This document shows, one piece after another, positions 24,930 to 33,945 of a stretch of 64,000 bases of DNA. Position numbers and translations under genes: made by a program. The DNA comes from Flavobacteriales bacterium (GTDB lineage: Bacteria; Bacteroidota; Bacteroidia; CAIKAF01), in contig JANWKT010000007.1 in assembly GCA_025451235.1 (NCBI GenBank), forward strand, positions 185,511-249,510, given 5' to 3'. The stretch's first letter is position 1. Each line of letters opens with the position of its first letter. Below the pieces are notes generated by a model. That model was not told where the DNA came from and made no database searches. It saw nothing but the letters and a program-made list of their open reading frames with translations.

Positions 24930-25805
24930 ATGTTTAACCGCGACAAAAAAGATTTCATCATTTCATTGTACGACTTTAGCCAGGAAGCCAGGGTCGCATT
25001 GAACCATGCTAGCCTTATTGCCGGACAAACAGGCAACGAAGTACGCTTATTACATATCGTTAACCAGGAAACCAGGTCAAAGCTAAAAAAAACCGAAGCA
25101 GACATGAATAGTCTGATGGAACAGCTAAAAGAAGTGGCTGAAAAAAACCAGGCTGAAACCGGGGTTCCAACCAGCTATTATGCGATAGAAGGAAGTATCT
25201 TTACCACCATCAGTGAATATGCGGAGGAGATCGGGGCAGTATTGATGGTACTGGGTACACATGGGGTTCAAGGTATGCAATACATTATTGGGGCCCATTC
25301 ACAAAGGGTGATCCTCTCCGCTTCGATCCCGGTCATCGTAGTTCAAAAGACCAAGGCCAATTATCATGGTTATAAAAAAATTGTGGTTCCTATCGACTAT
25401 TCTAAATTTGGGAAGAACAAAATTGAGAATGCCATTGCGATTGCCAAATATTTTAAATCAGAGGTGATTTTGTTCAAGTCGAGCGAAAAAGATCCTTACC
25501 TGGCTGATATCATCAATACCAATCTATCTTACGCCTATTTTCTTTTAAAAATTGATCAGATCCCCCACGTTCTGCATACGGAAAACCCTGTGGAGGAAAG
25601 TTTCTCGGTGCAGATCATTGATCTGGCCATGAAGCACGAGGCAGACCTGTTGGTGATCTCCTCAGAACATAAATCGGATACCATGAGGGACCTGTTCTTT
25701 GGAATTCATGAGATCAATATTATTAACAACGAAGCAGAAATTGCCGTGATGTGTGTAAATCCACTGGACGATCCGGATGAGATGGAACCAGATACAGAGT
25801 TTTAA
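24930..25805 (+). CDS. Tandem universal stress protein
   Basis: 291 residues made of two UspA domains, about 1-145 and 148-285. The first has the nucleotide-type loop VLGTHGVQGMQYIIGAHSQRVILSASIPVIV; the second begins KIVVPIDYSKFGKNKIENAIAIAKYF and retains SSEHKSDTMRDLFFGIHEINIINNAEIAVM-like elements without the full glycine motif. Tandem USPs bind nucleotides and are induced by growth arrest. It follows argS by 18 bp and may be co-transcribed. Confidence 0.85.
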   Translation: MFNRDKKDFIISLYDFSQEARVALNHASLIAGQTGNEVRLLHIVNQETRSKLKKTEADMNSLMEQLKEVAEKNQAETGVPTSYYAIEGSIFTTISEYAEEIGAVLMVLGTHGVQGMQYIIGAHSQRVILSASIPVIVVQKTKANYHGYKKIVVPIDYSKFGKNKIENAIAIAKYFKSEVILFKSSEKDPYLADIINTNLSYAYFLLKIDQIPHVLHTENPVEESFSVQIIDLAMKHEADLLVISSEHKSDTMRDLFFGIHEINIINNEAEIAVMCVNPLDDPDEMEPDTEF

Positions 25806-25816
25806 ATTTTTTTTAA

Positions 25817-25831
25817 TGGGGCTAAAGCCCA
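25817..25831. repeat. TGGGGCTAAAGCCCA hairpin
   Basis: GGGCT (25819-25823) and AGCCC (25826-25830) around AA, preceded by a T run and followed by ACTAAAAA. The unit matches the GGGCTAAAGCCC element common in Bacteroidota intergenic DNA and lies 12 bp after the stress protein gene; it may act as a terminator. Confidence 0.6.
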
Positions 25832-25852
25832 CTAAAAAACCATCTTGGTAAA

Positions 25853-26158
25853 ATGAAAATTTTCAATATTATAGTCACCATTTTCTGTGTATTACTCATA
25901 TTTATTGCTTTCTATATGAGTTATGGACTGGAGTTTGAAAGGGAACATTTTGAACCTGGAGAAAATCAAGCACAAGCAGGAATGGGTATAGGGATTACCT
26001 TGATGATTTATTTTGCATTGAATTCCATTTTAACGGGCATCCTTTTCCTGTCATTGCTAATAACCGCATTGGTGAAGGGGAAAATAAAAAATATTTATGT
26101 TTTAGTTAACTTGCTCTTGATAATTTTCACTTTTTTTCTACCCATTTATTTACCATAA
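25853..26158 (+). CDS. Small membrane protein, unknown function
   Basis: 101 residues. Three hydrophobic segments: IIVTIFCVLLIFIAFYMSYG, IGITLMIYFALNSILTGILFL and IYVLVNLLLIIFTFFLPIYL, with a short charged loop (FEREHFEPGENQ) between the first two. I recognise no family. It is 6 bp ahead of the DUF4262 gene and probably co-transcribed with it. Confidence 0.6.
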   Translation: MKIFNIIVTIFCVLLIFIAFYMSYGLEFEREHFEPGENQAQAGMGIGITLMIYFALNSILTGILFLSLLITALVKGKIKNIYVLVNLLLIIFTFFLPIYLP

Positions 26159-26164
26159 AGCTAT

Positions 26165-26614
26165 ATGTCCTCCACCAAAGTCAAATCCGATATCAAAAAA
26201 TATGGTGTTCATATCATTCACGTCCTGGAAGAAGGGGAAGAACCTAATTTTTCTTATACCATAGGATTGTACGAAACCTATCAAAAGCCTGAGATCATTA
26301 TTGTTGGTCTCAAGCAAGATCTTCATCATACATTATTGAACAATATTGCTTACGATTATAAAGAAGGGATCAGTTTTGAAAATGGCAAAATGCACGATAA
26401 CATTCTGGACGATTATAAATGTTTATTGATAGATGTAGAAAAAAAACATTATGATGCCTACCTGGGAATGGCAATGGATCATTACGGAAATCAAGACTTT
26501 CCGGTGATGCAGATCGTCTGGCCGACACCAGCTCATATGTATCCGTTCGACAAAGAAGCTCCTGAGGGGTTTAAAAAATGGCAACCTATGTTAGGGAAGT
26601 ACAAAAAGAAATAA
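26165..26614 (+). CDS. DUF4262 protein
   Basis: 149 residues. The opening KYGVHIIHVLEEGEEPNFSYTIGL is the DUF4262 signature, followed by EIIIVGL and a C-terminal PVMQIVWPTPAHMYPF segment. The family occurs across bacteria and is uncharacterised; it is cytosolic by sequence. It is close to a small membrane protein gene upstream. A weak TATCTTGA-type promoter for the next gene lies downstream at 26689. Confidence 0.8.
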   Translation: MSSTKVKSDIKKYGVHIIHVLEEGEEPNFSYTIGLYETYQKPEIIIVGLKQDLHHTLLNNIAYDYKEGISFENGKMHDNILDDYKCLLIDVEKKHYDAYLGMAMDHYGNQDFPVMQIVWPTPAHMYPFDKEAPEGFKKWQPMLGKYKKK

Positions 26615-26709
26615 TAAGCCAATAAACCCTAAATAAACATTTCTTAACTGCATTTCCTTCCTCCTCCCTCCTATTTCAACTATCTTGAAAAAATAAATCA
26701 AGATATGTT

Positions 26710-27372
26710 ATGAAACCATCCATTATATTCATCAGCCTACTATCACTCCTTTTGATCTCCTGTGGAAACAAGAAGGTCGATCCCACCACTGAAGATAAAA
26801 AAGACATTGCAGTTCCCACCGAATCAGGTACGAATTATGAGGTAGACACCAAAGCTACGGTGCTTTTATGGAAAGGCAGCAAAGCCAAAGGAGCGCATCA
26901 TGGGACCATCCAGGTAAGTTCGGGTAGTTTATCAGTTGAAAAAGAAACGATCACCGCCGGGAATTTCATTATTGATATGACGACCATTAAAGACCTGGAT
27001 ATTACGGATCAAAAGGAAAACAAAAAGCTGGTGGACGATCTTTCAAGCGACAACTTTTTTGATGTAGCCAAATATCCCCTTTCCAAATTCGAGATCACCA
27101 GTTCAGAAAAGCTAGAGAAGCCGGATGCGGATGGAAATAATTATTCCATCAAAGGAAACCTAACGATAAAAGATGTGACCAAAAATATTACCATTCCTGC
27201 AAAAGTGAAGATCGAAGCCGACCAGTTTTCCGCTACTTCAAAATTTTCTATCGACCGGAGAGAATTCAAGCTCAAATATGGGGAGGGGAAATTATTCAAA
27301 GGCATTGGCGACAATATCATCAACAATATCATAGAATTTAACCTTGATTTAAGAGCAAACTCCCCGAAATAA
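26710..27372 (+). CDS. YceI-family lipoprotein, copy 1
   Basis: 220 residues. A lipoprotein signal (LLSLLLISC) precedes an acidic linker and a YceI domain: SKAKGAHHGTIQVSSGSLSVE, FIIDMTTIKDLDI, LVDDLSSDNFFDVAKYPLSKFEITS, GNLTIKDVTKNITIPA and a closing FSIDRREFKLKYG. YceI proteins have a lipocalin-like beta barrel that binds polyisoprenoid or other lipid chains, usually in the periplasm. A second paralog lies 0.75 kb downstream, with a Crp-type regulator between them. The pair share most motif residues, so they arose by duplication. Confidence 0.9.
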   Translation: MKPSIIFISLLSLLLISCGNKKVDPTTEDKKDIAVPTESGTNYEVDTKATVLLWKGSKAKGAHHGTIQVSSGSLSVEKETITAGNFIIDMTTIKDLDITDQKENKKLVDDLSSDNFFDVAKYPLSKFEITSSEKLEKPDADGNNYSIKGNLTIKDVTKNITIPAKVKIEADQFSATSKFSIDRREFKLKYGEGKLFKGIGDNIINNIIEFNLDLRANSPK

Positions 27373-27384
27373 AACAGAGTTGTT

Positions 27385-27392
27385 TATATTTG
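27385..27392 (+). promoter_or_regulatory. Promoter -7 element of the Crp-type regulator
   Basis: TATATTTG, matching TAnnTTTG, ends three bases ahead of the ATG at 27396. No clear -33 element is seen. The transcript would be leaderless or nearly so. Confidence 0.5.
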
Positions 27393-27395
27393 TAT

Positions 27396-27998
27396 ATGTT
27401 CGAATTGATTGATGCCAATATTGCCAAACATATTACCCTTAGTCCGCAGGAACTGGATCATTTCCATTCATTCCTTCATGTAAAAAAGTATAAAAAGAAG
27501 CAATTCATTTTACAGGCGGGTGAAACAAGCCATTTTCAGGGTTTTATCACCAAAGGATGTATCAAAAATTATATCCTGGATGAAAAGGGTCACGAGTTCA
27601 TCATGTATTTTGCTTTGGAAGATTGGTGGGTAGGCGATATCATGAGTTTTTATGAGCGAAAGCCAGGAAATCTCTTTATCGAGACCATCGAAGATACTGA
27701 ACTCCTTACCATTGATCACCAGTCCAACGAGCAATTACTCCATGATATTCCTCAATTCGAAAGGTTTTTCAGGATATTGATCCAGCGTTCCGCATATACA
27801 CTTCAGCAAAGATTTTTTAACACCCTGTCAAAACCTGCTGAGGCCCGCTACCTTGAATTTGTAAAAAAATACCCACAAGTGGTACAACGGGTTCCCCAAC
27901 AGCTCATCGCCTCTTATATTGGAGTTACTCCAGAGTTTTTAAGTAAAGTAAGGGCTAAGCTGGCAAAGAAAAGCTCAAAGACAGAAGCCGGAAGCTAG
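27396..27998 (+). CDS. Crp/Fnr-family transcriptional regulator
   Basis: 200 residues from the ATG at 27396. A cyclic-nucleotide-binding-like beta barrel (residues 1-115, with GETSHFQGFITKGCIKNYIL and DWWVGDIMSFYERKPG) is followed by a dimer helix and a winged helix with HTH VPQQLIASYIGVTPEFLSKVRAKL. The Crp arginine/glutamate pocket is not conserved, as is usual in Bacteroidota members. Its position between two YceI genes suggests it controls one or both. The last residues (KTEAGS) are encoded by an interspersed repeat, suggesting an older, shorter C terminus. Confidence 0.85.
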   Translation: MFELIDANIAKHITLSPQELDHFHSFLHVKKYKKKQFILQAGETSHFQGFITKGCIKNYILDEKGHEFIMYFALEDWWVGDIMSFYERKPGNLFIETIEDTELLTIDHQSNEQLLHDIPQFERFFRILIQRSAYTLQQRFFNTLSKPAEARYLEFVKKYPQVVQRVPQQLIASYIGVTPEFLSKVRAKLAKKSSKTEAGS

Positions 27999-28040
27999 AG
28001 TGAAGACTTCGGTCTTCTGACTCCGGTCTTCCAACTTCCC
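27981..28040. repeat. GAAGACCGGAG-word palindromic repeat
   Basis: GAAGCCGGAAGCTAGAGTGAAGAC (27983-28006 region) faces GTCTTCTGACTCCGGTCTTCC across a TTCG tetraloop; GAAGACTTCGGTCTTC at 28002-28017 is a perfect hairpin. The left arm overlaps the end of the Crp-type coding sequence. It may also terminate transcription ahead of the second YceI gene. Confidence 0.7.
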
Positions 28041-28117
28041 ACATTTCTTAATCTAGTTCAATTTTTTGGGCCCTTTTACCTCTTATTTTTGTGCCAAATT
28101 TGAAATATATATACATT

Positions 28118-28789
28118 ATGAAAACTCAATTAATACAAGTTGCTTCCTTTCTGACCATTACAGCTTTTTTGGTGGCTTGCGGAGGTAAAAAAGACAGCGT
28201 TAAAACAGAAGACCAGAAGGAGGTCTCTCAGTCTACTGAATTAAGCACCAACTACGATGTAGATGTGAACTATTCTACCCTTGGGTGGAAGGGAACCAAA
28301 GTGGGTGGCGCCCATAACGGGAATATCAGTATTTCTTCAGGAACGATTTCAGTTGAAAAAAACAATATCACTGCCGGTAGTTTTACCATTGACATGAAGA
28401 CCATTACCAATGCCGACCTCTTGGAAAAAGATAAAAACGACAAACTGGTGGCACATTTATCAGGTCCGGATTTTTTTGATGTTGAAAAGTTTAACACTGC
28501 CAAATTCGAGATCACCGGCTCTGAAAAATTAGCTGAAGCGGACGCGAATGGCAATAACTATAAGATCATGGGTAACCTTACTATTAAGGATGTTACCAAG
28601 AATATAACGATTCCTGCCAACGTAACGATGGATGCTACCCAGTTTACTGCAACCTCTAAATTTAATATTGACCGTACAGATTTTGGAGTAAAATATAATT
28701 CTGGCAAATTTTTTGCAAACATTGGAGACAAGGCCATTGGTGATATTATAGAATTCGATTTGAATTTAAAGGCCTCTCCTAAAAAATAG
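28118..28789 (+). CDS. YceI-family lipoprotein, copy 2
   Basis: 223 residues from the ATG at 28118. Lipobox LVAC ends the signal peptide; the YceI domain follows with KVGGAHNGNISISSGTISVE, SFTIDMKTI, FFDVEKFNTAKFEITG, GNLTIKDVTKNITIPANV and FNIDRTDFGVKY. The motif order and spacing match copy 1 closely. It has its own promoter-like TATTTTTG at 28084. A strong terminator and a bidirectional terminator follow. It probably binds a lipid or isoprenoid in the periplasm. Confidence 0.9.
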   Translation: MKTQLIQVASFLTITAFLVACGGKKDSVKTEDQKEVSQSTELSTNYDVDVNYSTLGWKGTKVGGAHNGNISISSGTISVEKNNITAGSFTIDMKTITNADLLEKDKNDKLVAHLSGPDFFDVEKFNTAKFEITGSEKLAEADANGNNYKIMGNLTIKDVTKNITIPANVTMDATQFTATSKFNIDRTDFGVKYNSGKFFANIGDKAIGDIIEFDLNLKASPKK

Positions 28790-28824
28790 TTTTCTCATAA
28801 TAGTTTGATTTGGGTTGGTTTATT

Positions 28825-28860
28825 AAAGGGTCTCTGGAAACAGGGGCCCTTTTCTATTTT
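28825..28860 (+). terminator. Rho-independent terminator of the second YceI gene
   Basis: AAAGGGTCTCTG (28825-28836) pairs, with two G-U pairs, with CAGGGGCCCTTT (28841-28852) around GAAA, followed by TCTATTTT. Confidence 0.8.
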
Positions 28861-28882
28861 CTATCATGTGTGATGCAGGCAT

Positions 28883-28912
28883 AAAAAAAGGGACCCTCGT
28901 GTCCCTTTTTTT
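28883..28912. terminator. Bidirectional terminator
   Basis: AAAAAAAGGGAC (28883-28894) and GTCCCTTTTTTT (28901-28912) around CCTCGT. The A and T tails make it active on both strands; it stands before the stop of the minus-strand T9SS gene. Confidence 0.85.
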
Positions 28913-28930
28913 AATTTCTTCAATTCAATC

Positions 28931-30790
28931 TTATTTACTCGAATGAATGATCTTATGTATATAGCTACTTTTATTGGTATAGGTGCGAACAAAGTATAAC
29001 CCTGCAGGCTGGCCCGAAATATCCATTGTAATGGTATTACCGGATGACTGAGATAGCTGGCTGATCACTTGCCCATTGATATTGACAATTTCAACACGTT
29101 GAATATCTTCGGCTGATTTGGAAATCGAAATATTAAATATTCCGTCTGTTGGGTTAGGCCATATAAGAATACCGTCTGAAGGTATATTTTCTTCAATACC
29201 TATAAAGCTTTCCAGGTAACAATAATTGATCTCACCATTAAAAACCCTCGGATTATTACCTCCAGGTGTAAAAATTCCACTTTTTCCAGTGCCTTCCCGG
29301 AAAACCATAAAGTTATCCTGGGCAAATATGGTATCAGGAACGGTTACCCCTACTCCATTTGTGTAATCCACAGCACCGGTAGAATAGATGAAGAAAGCTT
29401 TCTTGGTGAAAGGAGCCAATTGGATGCCTACCGGAATAGGGATACTTACCAAAGTTCCTATGGCAGGTACATTGATAAGCACACTGTCGATCAAGGTCCA
29501 TAGGCTATCGTTGCTTTCAAAGCCTATATGCGTATTGTTTTTATAGTAGATCCTCACTTCCTGCGGACCTGCAGATCCAAAATAAGTTTCAAAACTTTGG
29601 ATCTCTATGGCATCCTGCTTAGCATCCACATCAAACATAATTCCGTCATTTCCATTTCCTCCAGCATTGGTGGTAAACAGATCATGACAAACGACCGCCG
29701 TATCCATACCGGGATGACAATAATGAATGGTTCCGTTGAACACCCTTGGTAAACTATTTCCACCCAGCCAGGGAGCATTAGACCCTTCTCCTTCTCTCAC
29801 CTGAAGCGTATTATCAGTAACGTAAGGAGCTCCAATTGCAGTTCCATTGGTATAATCTACTCCTTGTCCATCCACCCCATTTCCAGTAATTAAAAATGAA
29901 TACAATTGTCCTTGAGGCATGTATAGATCAAGATCAATAGGAACCTCTGTAGGCATATTCACACCTGCAGTTCCTACAAGAGCACTGTCAGCCAAGGTCC
30001 AGGCTCCGGGATTAGTGGTAGTTCCTGTATACGGGCCGGCTTTATAATAAATATAAATATATCCGGTATCTTCCACGCTTACATCAAATCTTTGGATAAT
30101 CGCATCCTGCAAGCTGGTGACTTCGAAGAAAACACCGTCCAGACCATTGCCTCCAGCGTAAGTAGTAGTGATTTCATCACAATAATTAATATTAGGACAA
30201 TAATTAATCCGTCCGTTCCAAACCCTGGGAGTAAAATTTCCTCCAAAGGGATAGGTCATCCCCTGGCCTTCGAATATTTCAATATCACCATTAGAACTAA
30301 AGAGAGCACCTTCCAAAACACCATCCGTATAGCCCACCGATCCACCGGCTCCATTGGTGGTTATATAAAAAGAAACGATCTCGTTCGAATCTATTTCCAT
30401 ATTCAGTTGAATGGGGATGGCTGTAGCTGTATTTGATCCATTGCTGGTCACAAAAGCGGAGTCCACCAGGGTCCATGCGCCTGGATTATTCTCAAAACCT
30501 GCGTAAGGACCTAATAGATAATAGATCTTAACAATTCCGGAATTATCTATGTGGCCTTCAAAATTTTGAAGGATGATATCTTTTTTGGCCCGAACGGAAA
30601 AAATATTTCCGTCGGCACCATTCCCACCGATAAAAGTGGTACTAATAGTATCACAACTTCCAAGATAATCAACTCCGCCTGGCGTAGAAGGCAACTGCTC
30701 TGTTCCATTATCATTGGTCCTGTTTTGAGAAAAAACTGCCACAGGTGCAAGTAATAAAGAACACATTAAAATTTGGTATAGTTTATTCAT
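28931..30790 (-). CDS. T9SS type A cargo with three tandem GGNG repeats
   Basis: 619 residues. After a signal peptide (LLLAPVAVFSQ) there are three tandem units of about 155-165 residues, each opening with an STTFIGGNGADG / TTTYAGGNGLDG / FTTNAGGNGNDG motif, then a YYKAGPY or YYLLGPY block, a GAWTLADSA block, and a closing PRVWNGRINYC or PRVFNGTIHYC. A type A sorting domain ends the protein (ILIWPNPTDGIFNISI to AGLYFVRTYTNKSSYIHKII). Units differ enough to be an old duplication. It is exported by Sec and then T9SS; the ligand is unknown. The gene is flanked by terminators. Confidence 0.85.
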   Translation of the reverse strand: MNKLYQILMCSLLLAPVAVFSQNRTNDNGTEQLPSTPGGVDYLGSCDTISTTFIGGNGADGNIFSVRAKKDIILQNFEGHIDNSGIVKIYYLLGPYAGFENNPGAWTLVDSAFVTSNGSNTATAIPIQLNMEIDSNEIVSFYITTNGAGGSVGYTDGVLEGALFSSNGDIEIFEGQGMTYPFGGNFTPRVWNGRINYCPNINYCDEITTTYAGGNGLDGVFFEVTSLQDAIIQRFDVSVEDTGYIYIYYKAGPYTGTTTNPGAWTLADSALVGTAGVNMPTEVPIDLDLYMPQGQLYSFLITGNGVDGQGVDYTNGTAIGAPYVTDNTLQVREGEGSNAPWLGGNSLPRVFNGTIHYCHPGMDTAVVCHDLFTTNAGGNGNDGIMFDVDAKQDAIEIQSFETYFGSAGPQEVRIYYKNNTHIGFESNDSLWTLIDSVLINVPAIGTLVSIPIPVGIQLAPFTKKAFFIYSTGAVDYTNGVGVTVPDTIFAQDNFMVFREGTGKSGIFTPGGNNPRVFNGEINYCYLESFIGIEENIPSDGILIWPNPTDGIFNISISKSAEDIQRVEIVNINGQVISQLSQSSGNTITMDISGQPAGLYFVRTYTNKSSYIHKIIHSSK

Positions 30791-30951
30791 ATTTATTTGG
30801 ATTTATGAGGCGAAAATACAATATATTTTGTCGGCAAATATTAAAAATTTGTCAATCTGGCATTCTTGTTTCTAATATTTTCAGTTATAATACCAAAAAT
30901 GAAGGGTTCATTTTCTTAACCTTGTTTAATTTTTAAGAGCAGAGACTATTA

Positions 30952-30959
30952 TAACTTTG
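30952..30959 (+). promoter_or_regulatory. Promoter -7 element of the pirin gene
   Basis: TAACTTTG fits TAnnTTTG and lies 18 bp before the ATG at 30978. No -33 element at the usual spacing is clear. Confidence 0.5.
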
Positions 30960-30977
30960 TACCAACAAAAAGAAAAA

Positions 30978-31703
30978 ATGATGGAAAATATCATTGTACA
31001 TAAAGCCGGTACCCGTGGATCTGCTGACCATGGATGGCTGAAAGCAAAACATAGTTTTAGCTTTGCCAATTATTACGATCCTGAAAGAATGCATTTCGGT
31101 GTGTTGAGAGTACTTAACGATGATTATGTAGAAGGAGGCATGGGGTTTCCAACACATCCACACGACAATATGGAGATCATTACCATTCCATTGGAAGGTG
31201 CTCTTGAACATAAAGACAGTATGGGTAACAAAGAAGTGATCAAATCCGGAGAGATCCAGGTAATGAGTGCAGGTACGGGTATCTACCACAGCGAATACAA
31301 TCATTACAAGGATAAAGCGTTGAAACTTTTTCAGATATGGCTCATCCCTAATAAAAGAAATGTAACTCCGAGATATGATCAAATGACCCTGAATGTTGCT
31401 GACCGTAGAAACAAACTTCAGCAAGTATTATCTCCAAATCCTGATGACGAGGGAGTATGGATCCACCAGGATGCCTGGTTCTCGATGGGAACGTTTGACG
31501 CAGGATTTACCACGAACTATACCGTCAAAAAACCGGGTAATGGAGTTTACGTAATGGTAATAAAAGGAAAAGTGGAGATCAATGGAGTGGTACTGGATAG
31601 CAGAGATGCTGCGGGAATTAAAGACAAGCAAGAGATTTCAATAAAGGCATTGGACCAGGATGCCGAAATACTTTTAATGGATATCCCTATGAACATCAAC
31701 TAA
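30978..31703 (+). CDS. Pirin-family bicupin protein
   Basis: 241 residues from the ATG at 30978. The N-terminal cupin has the pirin metal ligands: H60 and H62 in PTHPHDNMEIIT, and the HSE pair in GTGIYHSEYN. The second cupin, without ligands, ends with VKKPGNGVYVMVIKGKVEING. Bacterial pirins include quercetin 2,3-dioxygenases (YhaK/YhhW) and redox-linked regulators; the reaction cannot be inferred. The nitroreductase gene follows 10 bp later on the same strand, suggesting a shared redox or xenobiotic transcript. Confidence 0.88.
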   Translation: MMENIIVHKAGTRGSADHGWLKAKHSFSFANYYDPERMHFGVLRVLNDDYVEGGMGFPTHPHDNMEIITIPLEGALEHKDSMGNKEVIKSGEIQVMSAGTGIYHSEYNHYKDKALKLFQIWLIPNKRNVTPRYDQMTLNVADRRNKLQQVLSPNPDDEGVWIHQDAWFSMGTFDAGFTTNYTVKKPGNGVYVMVIKGKVEINGVVLDSRDAAGIKDKQEISIKALDQDAEILLMDIPMNIN

Positions 31704-31713
31704 CCTAACGCAA

Positions 31714-32283
31714 ATGATCAAAGAAGCCAACACACAATTTCCGGTACATGAACTCATTAAAAAAAGATGGAGTGCCCGTGCATTTTCCGGCCAACAAATC
31801 ACCCAGGAAGAATTGTTTACCCTGATCGAAGCGGCCTCCTGGGCTCCAAGTTCGGTAAATGAGCAGCCCTGGAATTATCTCTATGCTTTTCACGACACAG
31901 AAGGGTTTAGCAAGATGTTGGATCTTCTCTCAGTAGGAAACCAGCTCTGGGTAAAGGATGCCTCCGTATTGTTGATGTGCACTGCAAATAAGAATTTTGC
32001 AAAAAGCGGGGAGTTTAATCGCCATTATATGCATGATATGGGGCTAGCCAATGCTAACTTGTTAATGCAAGCCGTTTCCATGAATATTTACGGACATCTT
32101 TTAGGAGGATTCGACAAAGTGAGGACCGATGATTTTTTTTCCATTCCGGATCATCAGGAGGTAGTTTGCTTCCTTGCTTTGGGATATTTAGGGGAAGCTG
32201 AAAGCCTGGAAGAACCTTTTAAAACCAGGGAAGTAACACCGCGTAACAGGAAACCGGTTGAAGAGATCGCACAGCAATTTTAA
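31714..32283 (+). CDS. Nitroreductase-family FMN flavoprotein
   Basis: 189 residues. RRWSARAFSGQQ-type N terminus (here KKRWSARAFSGQQITQEEL) and the FMN-binding WAPSSVNEQPWNYLYAF are typical, and the closing block SIPDHQEVVCFLALGYLGE contains the GYxG element. These cytosolic enzymes use NAD(P)H and FMN to reduce nitroaromatics, quinones or iodotyrosine-like compounds; a specific substrate is not readable. It follows the pirin gene by 10 bp and probably shares its transcript. Confidence 0.88.
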   Translation: MIKEANTQFPVHELIKKRWSARAFSGQQITQEELFTLIEAASWAPSSVNEQPWNYLYAFHDTEGFSKMLDLLSVGNQLWVKDASVLLMCTANKNFAKSGEFNRHYMHDMGLANANLLMQAVSMNIYGHLLGGFDKVRTDDFFSIPDHQEVVCFLALGYLGEAESLEEPFKTREVTPRNRKPVEEIAQQF

Positions 32284-32297
32284 GGTATAGAATGTCC

Positions 32298-33899
32298 TTA
32301 ATTGCTCACCTGCACTTTTCTTAGATCCAGATAATTCATGGGATGTGGAGGCAGGTCTTTTACCCTCTTGTTGGTAAATCGAATGACCTGGTCATAATAT
32401 AAAATGATCACTGGGCTATGGTTGTAAACCACTTGGTCGTAAAAAAAAGACAATGAGTTTCTCACCGAATCATTTTCGGTTATCTGGATCCGTTCAAATA
32501 CATGATTAAAGTACTCGCTATCGAAGTGGGTATAATTGGGTCCTACGGGGCTTCTAAGCGGGCCATAAAACAATGCCAGGTAGTTTTCAGGGTCTGGATA
32601 ATCAGCTATCCACGATGCCCTGAAGAATTTAATATTTCCTTTAGCCACTTCGCTTTTTAAAGTAGGGCGGTCAAGGATCTCCAATTCAACATGTAAACCT
32701 AATTCATTCCATTGGTTAATGATATAGGTACAAATGTCGGTATAGGCAATATCCGCTGATAATTTGAAGGAAGGAATATTCGCTGCCTTTCCATATCCAG
32801 AGGCTTGGATCTCTTCTTCAAACTTATTTTTATCAAAGCGAAAACCCGGAGGGAGTTCGCCATTCCTTAACAAAACAGGAGGAATGATCCCATAATGACC
32901 CGGTATCCCAACTCCATTGCGGATATATTTGATCAGTCGTTCCCGGTCAAGCCCATAATTAAGTGCTTTTCTAACGTGCATATTATTTAATGGTGATTGT
33001 TCCGTTGAATCCAATAATATCCCCAGATATTCAGTATTCAGATACGGTTGTTTAGTGAGATTGATCCGATCGGCATAGGCTGGATTCAAGCTTCCATCAC
33101 CCATGAGGAGTTCATCTTTATAGGCTGCATCCAATCCTGATATGAGGTCAAAATTTCCACGAATGAATTCGAGCAAAGCCGTTTGCTTGTCTTTTAAAAA
33201 GCTAATGGAAATAGCATCTATTAAAGGTAAACCCTTCATATGATAGGTAGGATTTTTATGAAAAATGAGTTTTTCATTTTCACTCCATGAATGAAAAATA
33301 AAAGGCCCCGTCCCTACTGGATGTCGCCTAAAATCAGTTCCATAAAAATCAACCGCCTCTGCAGGTACGATGGCACATGGTGGCATAGCCAGCATTTGAG
33401 GAAAAGTAGGCGAGGGTCTTTTGAGATGGATGACCAATTCAAAACTATCTGGAATTTCTATTTGTGGAACTTTTGTGTTGGTATCTATTACCATATTTTC
33501 AAAAACCCAGGCGGATGAAGACTGCAATACTCGATGATAAGAATAAGTAACATCATAAGCGGTGAGTTTTTTTCTTTTACCCTTGAAACAATCATCCTCA
33601 TGAAAAAAAACATCCTGTTTGAGTTGAATGGTATAGGTCCGCATGGAATCTTTTACCTCCCAGCTTTCTGCTAACAACGGTTGAAGCTGGCCAACACTGT
33701 CAATCATCATCAATCCCTCATATACTTGCTGTACGGCCCATATATTGGAAAGATTGGTGGCTTTTATAGGATCTAATGAAGTAATTCCAGAAGATTCATT
33801 GTACCGGAATATTTTTTTATCAGGATGTGAATGATGGCCGCAGGAGATCAAGCATAGAAGCCCGATAAATATGAGCATATTTTTCCCCTTTGAAGCCAT
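32298..33899 (-). CDS. Oligopeptide-type ABC substrate-binding lipoprotein (solitary)
   Basis: 533 residues from the ATG at 33899. The lipobox is LISC. The SBP_bac_5 fold is clear: GITSLDPIKATNLSNIWAVQQVYEGLM, LAESWEVKDSMRTYTIQLKQDVFFHEDD, HPVGTGPFIFHSWSENEKLIF and VRKALNYGLDRERLI. Such proteins capture peptides or nickel for a DppBC-type permease. No transporter gene is adjacent; the permeases at 40191-42919 are 6 kb away on the other strand and have their own SBP. It may share those permeases. Confidence 0.88.
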   Translation of the reverse strand: MASKGKNMLIFIGLLCLISCGHHSHPDKKIFRYNESSGITSLDPIKATNLSNIWAVQQVYEGLMMIDSVGQLQPLLAESWEVKDSMRTYTIQLKQDVFFHEDDCFKGKRKKLTAYDVTYSYHRVLQSSSAWVFENMVIDTNTKVPQIEIPDSFELVIHLKRPSPTFPQMLAMPPCAIVPAEAVDFYGTDFRRHPVGTGPFIFHSWSENEKLIFHKNPTYHMKGLPLIDAISISFLKDKQTALLEFIRGNFDLISGLDAAYKDELLMGDGSLNPAYADRINLTKQPYLNTEYLGILLDSTEQSPLNNMHVRKALNYGLDRERLIKYIRNGVGIPGHYGIIPPVLLRNGELPPGFRFDKNKFEEEIQASGYGKAANIPSFKLSADIAYTDICTYIINQWNELGLHVELEILDRPTLKSEVAKGNIKFFRASWIADYPDPENYLALFYGPLRSPVGPNYTHFDSEYFNHVFERIQITENDSVRNSLSFFYDQVVYNHSPVIILYYDQVIRFTNKRVKDLPPHPMNYLDLRKVQVSN

Positions 33900-33945
33900 A
33901 TGCAAAGAAAGGAAAAAAGGTGAGGTATATATCGTAAACAGGGAC

